Below are positions 6,682 to 15,674 of a stretch of 64,000 nt of DNA, piece after piece. Source of the stretch: an uncultured Bacteroidales bacterium (GTDB lineage Bacteria > Bacteroidota > Bacteroidia > Bacteroidales > F082); contig CAMHJX010000011.1 in NCBI GenBank assembly GCA_946185535.1, forward strand, positions 43,624-107,623, written 5' to 3'. The notes below the pieces were generated by a model, which worked only from the letters and a program-made list of their open reading frames with translations, was not told the origin of the DNA and did no database searches. A program made the position numbers and the translations under genes. Positions within the stretch are counted from its first letter, which is position 1, and every line of letters starts with the position of its first letter.

Positions 6682-8421
6682 ATGCGAAAACACATACTAG
6701 TTTTACTCGCACTCGCCCTGGGTTTCAGTTTCAGAGCGAGTGCTCAGTCGTTTGTTGAAGGCGGCCAGGTGAGCGGCAGCTTCCAGACCGATGCACAATA
6801 CTATATGCTCGACAAGGGTATCGGTATTAACGACTTAAATGGCAAGAAATTTGGCATCAATGGCTTCGGCAAGGTGAACTACACTAATGGTGACTTCTCG
6901 GCGGGCATCCGCTTTGAGGCTTTCATGCCCGAGCTGAACGGTTTCCGTAGCGAGCTGAATGGCGTGGGCTTGGCCAACTTCTTCGCCACCTACGACAACG
7001 GCTTCATCGGCATGACCGTGGGCGACATCTACGACCAGTTTGGCAGCGGACTTGTGTTCCGTACCTACGAGGAATGGTCGCTGGGCATGGACAACGCCCT
7101 GCGCGGTGCACGCGTGGTGTTGCGTCCCACACAAGGCGTCACATTGAAAGGCGTCTATGGTCGCCAGCGTTTCTTCTGGGCTCCGTATCTTGAACGCGAC
7201 ATGGGCAACGACGACTATCGTGGCATTGTGCGTGGTGTGGATGCCGAATGGGATCTCAACCAGAGCATTTCCTCGCTTAACGACTCGGAGTTCAAGATGA
7301 GCCTCGGCGGTAGCTTTGTCAGCAAAAAACAGGCCGACCAAAGCTCGTTCTACAACATTCCCGAAAATGTAAGTGCCGCTGCTGCTCGCATCAACTTGGG
7401 TTATGGCAATTTCGCTTTCAGCACTGAGTATGCCTACAAAATCAACGACCCGTCGGCCATCAACAACTTCATTTACAAAGAAGGCCGCGCCTTGATGTCG
7501 TCGCTGAGTTACTCGCAGCAGGGTTTTGGTGCTGTGTTGCAAGTGAAACGCACCGACAACATGAGCTTCAAGTCGATGTACACGGGCAAGCAGAATGATT
7601 TGGACATTAACTTCATCCCACCTATTAATTATACCCACACACATAGCCTGCCGTCGATGTACACCTATTCGACGCAGCCTAATGGCGAGATGGCTGCCCA
7701 GTTGCAGGTCAACTACACCATCCCCAGAGGTACCGCTCTTGGTGGTAAGTATGGCACTAAGTTGGCCTTCAACATGAGCCAGGTGAACGACATTGTCCGC
7801 GATTCTGTTGCTTTCGGCAACCAGATGGCTTTGAACCAAGCTGGCACTTTGGGCTATGCTTCCAAGTTCTTTGCCGTTAGCGACCACCGCTTCTTCCGCG
7901 ACATCAACTTCGAGATTGACAAGAAGATTAGCAAGGACTGGCACCTCACCGCACAATACATCAACTTGTATTACGACATTGAGACCATCGAAGGCCATGC
8001 TGGTTCGCCTGTTGTGAAGGCCAATATCGGTTTCATGGATGTGACCTATAAGATCAACAAGCGCCAGAGCTTGCGCCTCGAGTTGCAAGGCTTGTGGGAA
8101 AACGAAGTCCACAAAGGCTACGAGGTTGAAGAAAGCGAGAAGAAAGACTACCAAAAGCGTGGCGATTGGGCCTTTGCACTGCTGGAATACTCTGTCAACC
8201 CGCATTGGTCGTTCTCCATCGCCGACAAGTGGAACTATGGTAACCCTGTAGAGGAGTATCGCGATCATTATTTCACGGGCACGGTCACCTACATCCATGA
8301 TGCCACCCGTGTCATGCTGAGCGCAGGTCGCCAAAGCGAAGGTGTGGTCTGCGTGGGTGGTGTGTGCCGCACGGTTCCTGCTTCAAGCGGCGTTTCGCTG
8401 ACCGTTTCAACGAGTTTTTAA
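6682..8421 (+). CDS. outer-membrane beta-barrel protein, DUF6029-like
   Basis: 579 residues from the ATG at 6682; the open frame begins earlier, but those residues are encoded by the palindromic repeat and the true signal peptide (MRKHILVLLALALGFSFRAS then AQS) starts here. The rest is rich in alternating aromatic/polar strands (YNFGG-, YIHDATRVMLSAGRQSEG-like turns) and ends in a phenylalanine, typical of outer-membrane barrels. It resembles the uncharacterised DUF6029 proteins that Bacteroidales encode beside TlpA-like and Omp28-like genes. Four bases or fewer from an in-frame extension of the next gene, so probably cotranscribed. Function unknown; cargo porin or assembly role are both possible. 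Confidence 0.7.
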   Translation: MRKHILVLLALALGFSFRASAQSFVEGGQVSGSFQTDAQYYMLDKGIGINDLNGKKFGINGFGKVNYTNGDFSAGIRFEAFMPELNGFRSELNGVGLANFFATYDNGFIGMTVGDIYDQFGSGLVFRTYEEWSLGMDNALRGARVVLRPTQGVTLKGVYGRQRFFWAPYLERDMGNDDYRGIVRGVDAEWDLNQSISSLNDSEFKMSLGGSFVSKKQADQSSFYNIPENVSAAAARINLGYGNFAFSTEYAYKINDPSAINNFIYKEGRALMSSLSYSQQGFGAVLQVKRTDNMSFKSMYTGKQNDLDINFIPPINYTHTHSLPSMYTYSTQPNGEMAAQLQVNYTIPRGTALGGKYGTKLAFNMSQVNDIVRDSVAFGNQMALNQAGTLGYASKFFAVSDHRFFRDINFEIDKKISKDWHLTAQYINLYYDIETIEGHAGSPVVKANIGFMDVTYKINKRQSLRLELQGLWENEVHKGYEVEESEKKDYQKRGDWAFALLEYSVNPHWSFSIADKWNYGNPVEEYRDHYFTGTVTYIHDATRVMLSAGRQSEGVVCVGGVCRTVPASSGVSLTVSTSF

Positions 8422-8451
8422 TCAATGTTTAAAATTCTAAAAATCAGAGCA

Positions 8452-9789
8452 ATGAAAAAGATTTTAAGAATATTTGCCTTGGCCTTGACTGTCATGTTGG
8501 GTCTGAATGCCTGCGATGTCGAGAAGGAGCCTTACATTCAAGGTTCTGAAGACGAGAGATTTATTTTGGAATTTAGAGTGGATAGTGTTTATGGCACTGT
8601 TGACGAGGATAACAAGATAGTGAGGTTGGATTTTCCTGCCGGAATGGATGTGACCCATTTGACGCCGACGATTATCATTTCAAATTATGCCACCATTGAA
8701 CCAGCTTCGGGAGTGGCTCAAGATTTCACCAACCCCGTCTATTACACAGTCACCGCCATGAGCGGTGCCACGGCGCAATATATGGTGGAGGCAGTAGTTC
8801 ACGATGTCGACAACGAAAAAAACATCCTGTCGTTCCGTTTCGATGCTTTGGATGATAGCGGTGTGATCGATCAAATCGCTCGTACGATTTCCTTTGTGCT
8901 TCCTGCCGAAACGGATGTCACGCAATTGGTTCCCACCATTGAAGTGTCGGAAGGTGCCACAGTGGAACCCGCTTCGGGCGTAGCTCAAGATTTTACCAAT
9001 CCCGTGACTTATACTGTGACCGCACTTAATGGCACAACAGCAGTTTATACTGTGACTGTCGTTTTGGAAGGCGGCGATGTGGAGCCTACAGGAAAGACGG
9101 TGCTGATTAAGGACTTCACTGGCGCTCGTTGCGTCAACTGCCCTGCCGCCGCTGAGCATGCCCATAACCTGCAACATCAATTGGATGAGGATCATATCTT
9201 CATCATGAGCGTCCATGCTGGATACTTGGCTCAACCTATGGGCAGTTTCCCCGATTTCCTCACCGACGAAGGCACCGAATGGTATAACAACAATAACTCC
9301 AACCCCTTGTTTACTGTCGACCATGTGGCATTGACAGAAGGGAACACGCTCAACGAGACGCAAATCGATGCTCCTGTGACTGCTGCTTTGGAAGAAGAGC
9401 AGACATTTGAGATTGTGGTGGGACGGCAGTTTGATGAAGCCTCTCGTCAGTTGCAGGTCAGTGTCCAGACTGTCGCATTGGTTGACTTTGACGGAGAATT
9501 CTACATTACGGCTTGTCTGGTTGAGGACCATGTCATCGGCTGGCAAACCATTCCGGGTGGCGTCGACAAGGAATATGATTTCCGTAATGTATTCCGTGGC
9601 ACGCTCAACGGCGCATACGGCGAGGCGTTCGAAGACCTCCATGTGGATACCAACGACACTTTCTATTTCAACTATAGCACTGAAATCAATGCCGACTATA
9701 ACGCCAACGAGTGCTACCTGATGGTTTATGTCTACGACAAGAGCCAGGGCGACAAGATTTTACAGACAGCGGTGAAGAAAATCAAATAA
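8452..9789 (+). CDS. Omp28-related lipoprotein with two DUF5018-like repeats and a thioredoxin-fold domain
   Basis: 445 residues from the ATG at 8452. A lipoprotein signal ends at LNAC (Cys at about residue 19). Residues about 35-115 and 120-205 are two copies of a beta-sandwich repeat, each ending PASGVAQDFTNPV-YTVTA. Residues about 215-445 match Omp28-type domains: KTVLIKDFTGARCVNCP has the thioredoxin-like CxxC, followed by NNNSNPLFTVD. The protein should sit in the periplasm or on the outer membrane. It ends 12 bases before the MBOAT gene. The earlier in-frame ATG at 8425 is rejected because it would put the signal peptide internally. Confidence 0.82.
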   Translation: MKKILRIFALALTVMLGLNACDVEKEPYIQGSEDERFILEFRVDSVYGTVDEDNKIVRLDFPAGMDVTHLTPTIIISNYATIEPASGVAQDFTNPVYYTVTAMSGATAQYMVEAVVHDVDNEKNILSFRFDALDDSGVIDQIARTISFVLPAETDVTQLVPTIEVSEGATVEPASGVAQDFTNPVTYTVTALNGTTAVYTVTVVLEGGDVEPTGKTVLIKDFTGARCVNCPAAAEHAHNLQHQLDEDHIFIMSVHAGYLAQPMGSFPDFLTDEGTEWYNNNNSNPLFTVDHVALTEGNTLNETQIDAPVTAALEEEQTFEIVVGRQFDEASRQLQVSVQTVALVDFDGEFYITACLVEDHVIGWQTIPGGVDKEYDFRNVFRGTLNGAYGEAFEDLHVDTNDTFYFNYSTEINADYNANECYLMVYVYDKSQGDKILQTAVKKIK

Positions 9790-9801
9790 TCCGACGGCCT
9801 A

Positions 9802-11220
9802 ATGGTCTTCAACTCCATAGAGTTCCTTATCTTCCTGCCCATTGTGGTACTGCTCTTTTATGTGCTGCCACAAAAGCTGCGATGGGTGATGTTGCTGGCG
9901 GCCAGCTGCACATTTTACATGTGGTTTGTGCCCAAGTACATCCTCATCCTGCTTGTCACCATTGTGATCGACTTTTCGGCAGGTGTACTCATGGAGAAAT
10001 ATGCCGACCGAGCCAAGCTGAAGAAGACTTTTCTTGTCATCAGCATCGTGAGTACGCTCATGGTGCTGATGATTTTCAAGTATCTGAACTTCCTAACGGC
10101 AAACTTGTCGCTGCTTTGTACCCAGTTGGGCATCGAGCGGCATTGGGTGACCCACATTATTTTGCCCATCGGCTTGTCGTTCCATACCTTCCAAAGTATG
10201 AGCTATGTAATAGAGGTGTATCGTGGCCACCAAAAGGCGGAGCGCCACTTCGGTTACTATTCACTCTATGTGATGTTTTTCCCGCAATTGGTGACAGGTC
10301 CCATCGAGAGACCGGGTAACCTTTTGCGGCAGCTTCATGAGAAGAAGGAGTTTCAATACGAGAACATCTCGAAAGGCATGCGCCTGATTATTTACGGCTT
10401 CTTCATCAAGATGGTGGTGGCCGACCATTTGGGTGCTTATGTCGACAAAGTGTATGCAGAGCCTTCGGCATACAACTCATGGAGCGTGATGCTGGCGATG
10501 GCGTTCTATAGTTTCCAGATTTACTGCGACTTTTTTGGCTATTCCACCATTGCTTTGGGCGCTGCCAAACTCATGGGCTTCGACATCAGCGATAACTTCC
10601 GCACACCATATCTGGCCAAGAGCATCGCTGAGTTTTGGCACCGTTGGCACATTTCGCTGTCCACTTGGTTCCGCGATTATGTCTACATTCCTCTTGGTGG
10701 TAGCCGTGTCAAGTTTGGGCGCTGGGCATTCAATATCTTGGTGGTCTTCGTGTTGAGTGGCATCTGGCATGGCGCAGCGTGGACTTTCCTCTTTTGGGGC
10801 TTTGCCCATGGCTTATTGCATATCATCGAAAAGGCCTTGCGCAACCGTTTCCCTGATAAGGAGGTGCAGTCCAAGTGGTTGGGTGTTGGTTTAGACGCGT
10901 TGCGTATAGCAAAGACCTTTGTCTTGGTTACGCTGTTTTGGGTGATGTTTCGTGCCACAGATTTTGCCAATATGAAAGACATGTTTGTGGCGGCAGTCAC
11001 CAACTTTGGCGGCGGCGAGAGCCTCGGCGTGAAACCTGAGATGTGGCTCTATTTGGGTCTCTTCATCCTCTCCGACCTGTTGCTCTTCAACAGCCGCTTC
11101 GACCAATGGTGCGAAAACAAACCTTTGGTTTTGCGGTGGTTCATTTATGGTCTCCTCATCTTCATGACGGTGGCCTGTTCGAGTGTCAATAGTTTCCCCT
11201 TCATCTATTTCCAGTTCTGA
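9802..11220 (+). CDS. MBOAT family O-acyltransferase (AlgI/DltB-like)
   Basis: 472 residues, polytopic with about ten or more hydrophobic segments. It carries the MBOAT signatures EFWHRWHISLSTWFRDYVYIPLGG around residues 270-300 (seen as EFWHRWH and DYVYIPLGG) and the catalytic histidine in SGIWHGAAWTF near residue 322. Such proteins move acyl groups across the inner membrane and O-acetylate exported glycans (alginate, peptidoglycan, teichoic acid). The next gene starts two bases after its stop and encodes a membrane-anchored protein of the kind that completes acylation outside, so the two form a transacylation pair. The glycan acceptor is unknown; no polysaccharide synthesis genes are adjacent. 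Confidence 0.92.
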   Translation: MVFNSIEFLIFLPIVVLLFYVLPQKLRWVMLLAASCTFYMWFVPKYILILLVTIVIDFSAGVLMEKYADRAKLKKTFLVISIVSTLMVLMIFKYLNFLTANLSLLCTQLGIERHWVTHIILPIGLSFHTFQSMSYVIEVYRGHQKAERHFGYYSLYVMFFPQLVTGPIERPGNLLRQLHEKKEFQYENISKGMRLIIYGFFIKMVVADHLGAYVDKVYAEPSAYNSWSVMLAMAFYSFQIYCDFFGYSTIALGAAKLMGFDISDNFRTPYLAKSIAEFWHRWHISLSTWFRDYVYIPLGGSRVKFGRWAFNILVVFVLSGIWHGAAWTFLFWGFAHGLLHIIEKALRNRFPDKEVQSKWLGVGLDALRIAKTFVLVTLFWVMFRATDFANMKDMFVAAVTNFGGGESLGVKPEMWLYLGLFILSDLLLFNSRFDQWCENKPLVLRWFIYGLLIFMTVACSSVNSFPFIYFQF

Positions 11221-11222
11221 CC

Positions 11223-12695
11223 ATGAAGAAGTTCCTGATACGCATATTGATGGCTGCCGCGCTGCTTTTCGTCCTCAACTGGATCTACACCCAGTGGTTT
11301 TTCGAGAAGGACGTGGCTGAGCATTCCGACGTGCTCAGGCTGGTGCTGAAGATGAGGGACGACAGCTGTCGCATCGTTTATCTGGGCGAGTCGTCGAACA
11401 TCACCTGCGGATATTGGGAAACCAACAAGAGGAGCATCAGCGCCTATCTTGGCGATTATTTCCCTGGGGTGAAGACGGGCGACATGACCAAAGAAGCCTC
11501 GCATGCCCAGACCTATTACTACATGCTGAAAAACATTCCAAGGAAATCTCCGGTTGAGACTGTGGTGGTGACGATGAACTTGCGTTCTTTTGATGCCCGA
11601 TGGATTTATTCCAATCTTGAGACGCCCCTTCGTAAGCAGCTGGTGCTCATGGAAAACTATCCGCCTTTGATGAACCGTTTCCTTTTGGCACTGAAGGCTT
11701 ATCCCATCAGGAGTGAGGCGGAGATGGACTCGCTGACGAAGCAGCATTGGCGCGAAGACCCGCTGGTGTTCCCCTTCGAGTTTGAATGGGACAATGTGTA
11801 TCAATGGGATTCGGCCACGGCATGGCGTGGTCTTCATAACTACGAAGGCGAATATGACCCCAAATGGACCGAGTTGGCATGCCATTACATCAAGAGTTAT
11901 GGCTTCCAAATTCGTGACGACAATCCGCGTTTGAAAGACTTCGACGACATCGTCGCTTTGAGCCGCAAACGAGGTTGGCATCTTGTCTTCAATTTAATGC
12001 CGGAGAATGTGGACAAGGCTAATGAGTATGTGGGTAAGGACTTGATGTACCTGATGAAGCAGAACCACGACTATTTGATAAACCGTTACGGTCATTTGGA
12101 GGGCGTCACCATGGTTGACAACCTCAACTTGGTGCGTGATGTTAACTTCATCGACCAGGACTGGACCACTGAACATTACTACGAAGAGGGTCGCCGCATC
12201 ATTGCTAGTAATGTGGCCGAGGCCTTGAAAGCCTATTATCCCGATGAATACCGAAGCGTTGATTGGAAATGTGACGATGGACATTACTATTTCGGCGAAG
12301 CGATACGCAAACTTGATGCGGCAACGCCATACGGTCCTGCGTTGACCTTGCCTGCCGACAGTCTTCGTGCGGATTGGGAACGCGTGAACATTGCCTTCAT
12401 GATGCAACAAGCCGACACTTTGCACGATGCACGACTTGCCGTCCAATTGCTTGTTGCCCAAGACAACGCCATAGTTAGTTATTATGATGTGAAACCTCAA
12501 ATCCAGAAGATAGGAGAATGGGATTTTGCAACTTATGATTTGCCCGTCGACTCGACGATGCGTGATGCGCAACAGGTCAAAATCTTTGTTTATAATCCCT
12601 CTGAAGATGTTGTGCAGCTGAAGAATATGGATATTTCGTTCCGTCCTGCCTATCTTAAGCCAGGCGTCAAAGGACAGCCAATAGAAAAAGAATAA
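11223..12695 (+). CDS. membrane-anchored SGNH/DltD-like partner of the MBOAT acyltransferase
   Basis: 490 residues with one N-terminal membrane segment (residues 5-25) and the bulk outside the membrane. Near residue 57 it reads IVYLGESSN, resembling the GDS-type block I of SGNH hydrolases, and near residue 325 DWTTEHYYEEGRR could hold the Asp-x-x-His of block V. AlgJ, DltD and related partners of MBOAT proteins have this layout and carry out or assist acyl transfer to the glycan. The two-base gap to the MBOAT gene implies translational coupling. The C-terminal 120 residues look like a separate beta-rich domain that I do not recognise. Confidence 0.65.
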   Translation: MKKFLIRILMAAALLFVLNWIYTQWFFEKDVAEHSDVLRLVLKMRDDSCRIVYLGESSNITCGYWETNKRSISAYLGDYFPGVKTGDMTKEASHAQTYYYMLKNIPRKSPVETVVVTMNLRSFDARWIYSNLETPLRKQLVLMENYPPLMNRFLLALKAYPIRSEAEMDSLTKQHWREDPLVFPFEFEWDNVYQWDSATAWRGLHNYEGEYDPKWTELACHYIKSYGFQIRDDNPRLKDFDDIVALSRKRGWHLVFNLMPENVDKANEYVGKDLMYLMKQNHDYLINRYGHLEGVTMVDNLNLVRDVNFIDQDWTTEHYYEEGRRIIASNVAEALKAYYPDEYRSVDWKCDDGHYYFGEAIRKLDAATPYGPALTLPADSLRADWERVNIAFMMQQADTLHDARLAVQLLVAQDNAIVSYYDVKPQIQKIGEWDFATYDLPVDSTMRDAQQVKIFVYNPSEDVVQLKNMDISFRPAYLKPGVKGQPIEKE

Positions 12696-12700
12696 AACTA

Positions 12701-12729
12701 GGTTGCTGAGCCTGTCGAAGCACCGACAG
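12701..12729. repeat. single REP-like element (GCTGAGCCTGTCGAAG)
   Basis: GGTTGCTGAGCCTGTCGAAGC followed by ACCGACAG lies directly between the convergent ends of the acyltransferase partner and trmO. One arm of the unit that occurs as an inverted pair at 3393 and 28731. Confidence 0.7.
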
Positions 12730-13404
12730 TCACGCATTTGACTTCATCTCCAATACAGTAAGCTGTATCCCTTCCACCTTAAACTTCACTTCCATCCCTC
12801 CGAAAGCCATCCCATAGACGCGTTCGGGGTCGTCTTGGTATTGCGGCCTGGGGTCGTGGGCCAGCACTTCAATGAGGCTTTCTCTTTGACTCTCAGGTAC
12901 TTTTTGAAGCAGGGCATCAGGAAAGTCGACCTCCAAAAGGTATTCCGCAGGCGTTGAGGCAAAGCCACTGACGGCGTCGGGGTGGCTGTCGGTGTAGGTG
13001 ATATAAGGCTTGATATCGTAGATGGGCGTGCCATCCATGAGGTCGACACCCGAAACATAAAGCACGGGGCCGAGCTTGGGGTCGAGGTCCACTTTTTCCA
13101 GCTGTACCGAAGAAAGACCGATAGGGTTGGGCCTGAAAGGTGAGCGTGTGGCAAACACCCCTTTGCGCACATTGCCGCCCAAGCGAGGAGGACGCACGGT
13201 GGGAGACCAAGTGTCGCGCACCGCCTTCGAGAATTCCCATAACAACCAGATGTAAGAAAAGTCTTCCAAGCCGCGCACGGCTTCTGGATTGCGGTATTCG
13301 GGTTCGAACACGATGCGACCTTGAAGCGAGGCGATGATGCCGCTTTGGCGCGGGATGCCGAACTTGGTCGGGAAGTCGGTGTGGATGTGTGCGATGACTT
13401 TCAT
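12730..13404 (-). CDS. trmO: tRNA (N6-threonylcarbamoyladenosine(37)-N6)-methyltransferase TrmO
   Basis: 224 residues from the ATG at 13404. TsaA/TrmO motifs are clear: TKFGIPRQSG at the start, FSYIWLLWEFS, the SAM-binding RSPFRPNPIGLS, YVSGVDLMDGTPIYDIKPY and a C-terminal DPRPQYQ. The enzyme methylates t6A37 in ANN-decoding tRNAs. An 18-residue upstream extension exists in frame but is not family-like. The TACCTTTG promoter element ends five bases before this ATG, so the transcript may have little or no leader. Transcribed divergently from ansA. Confidence 0.9.
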   Translation of the reverse strand: MKVIAHIHTDFPTKFGIPRQSGIIASLQGRIVFEPEYRNPEAVRGLEDFSYIWLLWEFSKAVRDTWSPTVRPPRLGGNVRKGVFATRSPFRPNPIGLSSVQLEKVDLDPKLGPVLYVSGVDLMDGTPIYDIKPYITYTDSHPDAVSGFASTPAEYLLEVDFPDALLQKVPESQRESLIEVLAHDPRPQYQDDPERVYGMAFGGMEVKFKVEGIQLTVLEMKSNA

Positions 13405-13408
13405 GATG

Positions 13409-13416
13409 CAAAGGTA
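13409..13416 (-). promoter_or_regulatory. -7 promoter element of trmO, almost abutting the start codon
   Basis: TACCTTTG on the minus strand ends at 13409, and the start codon begins at 13404. With the usual few bases between this element and the transcription start, the mRNA would begin at or very near the ATG. Confidence 0.55.
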
Positions 13417-13472
13417 ATGAAATCTTTGGTTCAACGGAGTTAAAAATTTGTGGAACAAGCGAAAAAAAGCCT

Positions 13473-13480
13473 TACTTTTG
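13473..13480 (+). promoter_or_regulatory. -7 promoter element of ansA
   Basis: TACTTTTG, with a TTTG at 13447-13450 as a candidate -33 element, 24 bases ahead of the asparaginase ATG at 13505. Confidence 0.6.
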
Positions 13481-13504
13481 CAGGCGCAAAATTACGCATT
13501 CACT

Positions 13505-14539
13505 ATGCAAAGCAACGAGGAAATTTCCATATTGGTGCTCTATACGGGCGGCACCATCGGCATGATGCAGGACCCCGAGACGGGGGCTCTGGTGCCTTTT
13601 GATTTCGATAATATCTATACGCACTTGCCCGTACTGAAGAACTTTGGCTATCAGATTGACTTCTACAGTTTCGACCCGCTCATCGACTCGTCGAACATGT
13701 CGCCCGATTTCTGGATCCGTTTGGCCACGAAGATAGGGGAGGAGTACGAACATTACGATGGTTTCGTGGTACTTCATGGCTCCGATACGATGGCTTATAC
13801 AGCTTCGGCCTTGAGTTTCATGCTTGAGAACCTGAATAAACCTGTTGTACTGACGGGCTCCCAGTTGCCCATGGGCATGGTGCGCAGCGATGGTCGCGAG
13901 AACTTCCTGGCTGCTGTCGAGATTGCCGCTGCCAAGGACGAAGACACGCCGATTGTCCCTGAGGTGAGCATTTTCTTCCAGAACCAGCTGTTGCGTGGCA
14001 ACCGTGCCACCAAGTTCAATGCCGAGAACTTCAATGCCTTCATTTCATCGAACTATCCCAACCTCGCTGATGTGGGCATACACATTAAATATAATAAGGA
14101 GCGCATCCTGAAGCCCAACTTCAAGAAACTAAAGGTGCATACATGCATGGACCGTCACATTGGCATCCTCAAACTCTTCCCTGGCATCTCCGAGGATTTT
14201 GTCTGCCATGTCCTGAAAACTCCTGGCTTGAAGGCGCTGGTGCTTGAGACCTTTGGATCGGGCAATGCCACCACGGCCTCATGGTTCCTCGATGCGCTCA
14301 AGCAGGCCATCGACAACGGGCTTATCATCCTTAACATTACGCAATGCAAGGCTGGATCGGTGGAGATGGGAAGATATGAGACCAGTCTCGACATGGCCCG
14401 TATCGGTGTCATCAGCGGCTATGACATGACCACCGAAGCCGCCGTCGCCAAACTCATGTATCTCCTCGGAACAGGCCTCTCGAAGGAGAGAATCCATGAA
14501 ATACTGCAGTTTTCCATCCGCGGCGAGATGACCGTTTGA
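13505..14539 (+). CDS. ansA: type I (cytoplasmic) L-asparaginase
   Basis: 344 residues from the ATG at 13505; no signal peptide, so type I rather than the periplasmic type II. The two threonine-centred active site motifs are present: VLYTGGTIGM near residue 13 and VLHGSDTMAYTA near 90, followed by VVLTGSQLPMG and a C-terminal effector-domain-like region with GNATTASWFLDALKQA. It hydrolyses asparagine to aspartate and ammonia. The longer open frame from 13448 is rejected because it contains the promoter. Stands alone, divergent from trmO and followed by the tRNA-Ser gene. Confidence 0.93.
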   Translation: MQSNEEISILVLYTGGTIGMMQDPETGALVPFDFDNIYTHLPVLKNFGYQIDFYSFDPLIDSSNMSPDFWIRLATKIGEEYEHYDGFVVLHGSDTMAYTASALSFMLENLNKPVVLTGSQLPMGMVRSDGRENFLAAVEIAAAKDEDTPIVPEVSIFFQNQLLRGNRATKFNAENFNAFISSNYPNLADVGIHIKYNKERILKPNFKKLKVHTCMDRHIGILKLFPGISEDFVCHVLKTPGLKALVLETFGSGNATTASWFLDALKQAIDNGLIILNITQCKAGSVEMGRYETSLDMARIGVISGYDMTTEAAVAKLMYLLGTGLSKERIHEILQFSIRGEMTV

Positions 14540-14593
14540 ACCTATAAGTCAAGCAATTGAAAATTTGTTGCAATAAAAAATCAAATATTTTTG

Positions 14594-14622
14594 TTTGCCA
14601 AATGAAAAATTGTGTACTTTTG
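14594..14622 (+). promoter_or_regulatory. promoter of the tRNA-Ser gene
   Basis: TTTG at 14594-14597 and TACTTTTG at 14615-14622 fit the -33 and -7 elements of Bacteroidetes, about 40 bases upstream of the mature tRNA 5' end. It may also drive the exbB operon. Confidence 0.6.
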
Positions 14623-14662
14623 GCAACGATTTCAGATTGGGTAGAGGGGTTTGGAAAGCACT

Positions 14663-14750
14663 GGAGAGATGTCCGAGTGGTTTAAGGAGCACGCCTGGAA
14701 AGTGTGTGTACTCCAAAAGGGTACCGCGGGTTCGAATCCCGCTCTCTCCG
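14663..14750 (+). tRNA. tRNA-Ser (anticodon GGA)
   Basis: 88 bases. Acceptor arms GGAGAGA and TCTCTCC pair with G73 as the serine discriminator; the D arm contains GAGTGGTTTAAGG; the anticodon loop CTGGAAA is closed by CACGC/GTGTG and gives anticodon GGA (UCC/UCU codons); a long variable arm TACTCCAAAAGGGTA is diagnostic of tRNA-Ser; the T arm has GGTTCGAATCC. The 3' CCA is not encoded. Confidence 0.95.
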
Positions 14751-14823
14751 CGGAAAGAAATGAATAGTTTAAACGGAACAAAGTAATTCATAATAGTAAT
14801 AATTAAAACATTCAAGCTAAACT

Positions 14824-15660
14824 ATGAAAAAATTAATTGCTTTCCTCATGGTTGCTGGCCTTATGACTTTTGGCTTCAGCAATCTCGTTGTTGCTCAAGA
14901 TGAGCAAGCGCAAACCGAGCAAACGGAACAGACCGTTGCTCCTGAACAAACTGAAGTTGCTCCTGCTGCAGCAGAAACCGTCCAAGACATTACTCCTGCT
15001 GTTCAAAACGACGCTAAGCCTACGACTTTCCGTGAATCCATCAAGAAGCAATTCATCGATGGTGGTCCTGCCTTCATGGGTATCGTTTTGATCATCCTGT
15101 TGATTGGTATGGCTATTTCCATTGAAAGAATCATTTATCTGACGTTGGCTACCGCCAATTCGAAGAAGCTTTTGGCTGGCATCGAAGCCAAGATGAAGAA
15201 CGGTGACGTTGAAGGCGCGAAGAACCTTTGCAAGAACACCCGTGGTCCTGTGGCCAGCATCTTCACCCAAGGCCTCATTCGTTACCAGGATGGTCAGTCA
15301 CTCGATGAAGTCGAGAAAGCTATCGTTTCCTACGGTTCAGTTGCCGGTGGTAAACTCGAAAGCGGCTTGAGCTGGATTGGTCTTTGCATCAGCTTGGCTC
15401 CTATGTTCGGTTTTATGGGTACCGTTATCGGTATGATCCAGGCCTTCGACGACATTGCCGCCGCTGGTGATATGAGCCCTCAGATTGTGGCCTCCGGTAT
15501 GAAGGTCGCTCTGTTGACCACCGTGTTCGGTCTTATCGCCGCTATCATCCTTCAGATTTTCTTCAATTTCATCGCTGCTAAAATCGAAAGCATCGTGAAC
15601 GACATGGAAGACGCTTCCATCTCCTTCATGGACATTCTCGCTAAGTACAACCATAAATAA
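14824..15660 (+). CDS. exbB: MotA/TolQ/ExbB proton channel family protein
   Basis: 278 residues. An N-terminal signal-like segment is followed by a Gln/Glu/Ala-rich periplasmic stretch (residues about 25-70), then three membrane helices: GPAFMGIVLIILLIGMAISI near residue 80, and the pair SGLSWIGLCISLAPMFGFMG and ALLTTVFGLIAAIILQIFFN that define the family's proton path. ExbB with ExbD forms the proton-motive-force motor for TonB-dependent receptors. The long acidic N-terminus is common in Bacteroidetes versions. First gene of a four-gene operon with gaps of 14, 11 and 14 bases. Confidence 0.9.
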   Translation: MKKLIAFLMVAGLMTFGFSNLVVAQDEQAQTEQTEQTVAPEQTEVAPAAAETVQDITPAVQNDAKPTTFRESIKKQFIDGGPAFMGIVLIILLIGMAISIERIIYLTLATANSKKLLAGIEAKMKNGDVEGAKNLCKNTRGPVASIFTQGLIRYQDGQSLDEVEKAIVSYGSVAGGKLESGLSWIGLCISLAPMFGFMGTVIGMIQAFDDIAAAGDMSPQIVASGMKVALLTTVFGLIAAIILQIFFNFIAAKIESIVNDMEDASISFMDILAKYNHK

Positions 15661-15674
15661 AACAAGTATCAATC

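Noticed and set aside
6835-8334. Long antisense frame (499 codons) opposite the DUF6029-like gene
   Set aside because: The plus strand has a signal peptide and barrel pattern; the antisense product has no recognisable features and arises from codon bias.
12730-13458. Longer TrmO start at 13458
   Set aside because: The first 18 residues are not family-like and the promoter element would lie inside the coding sequence.
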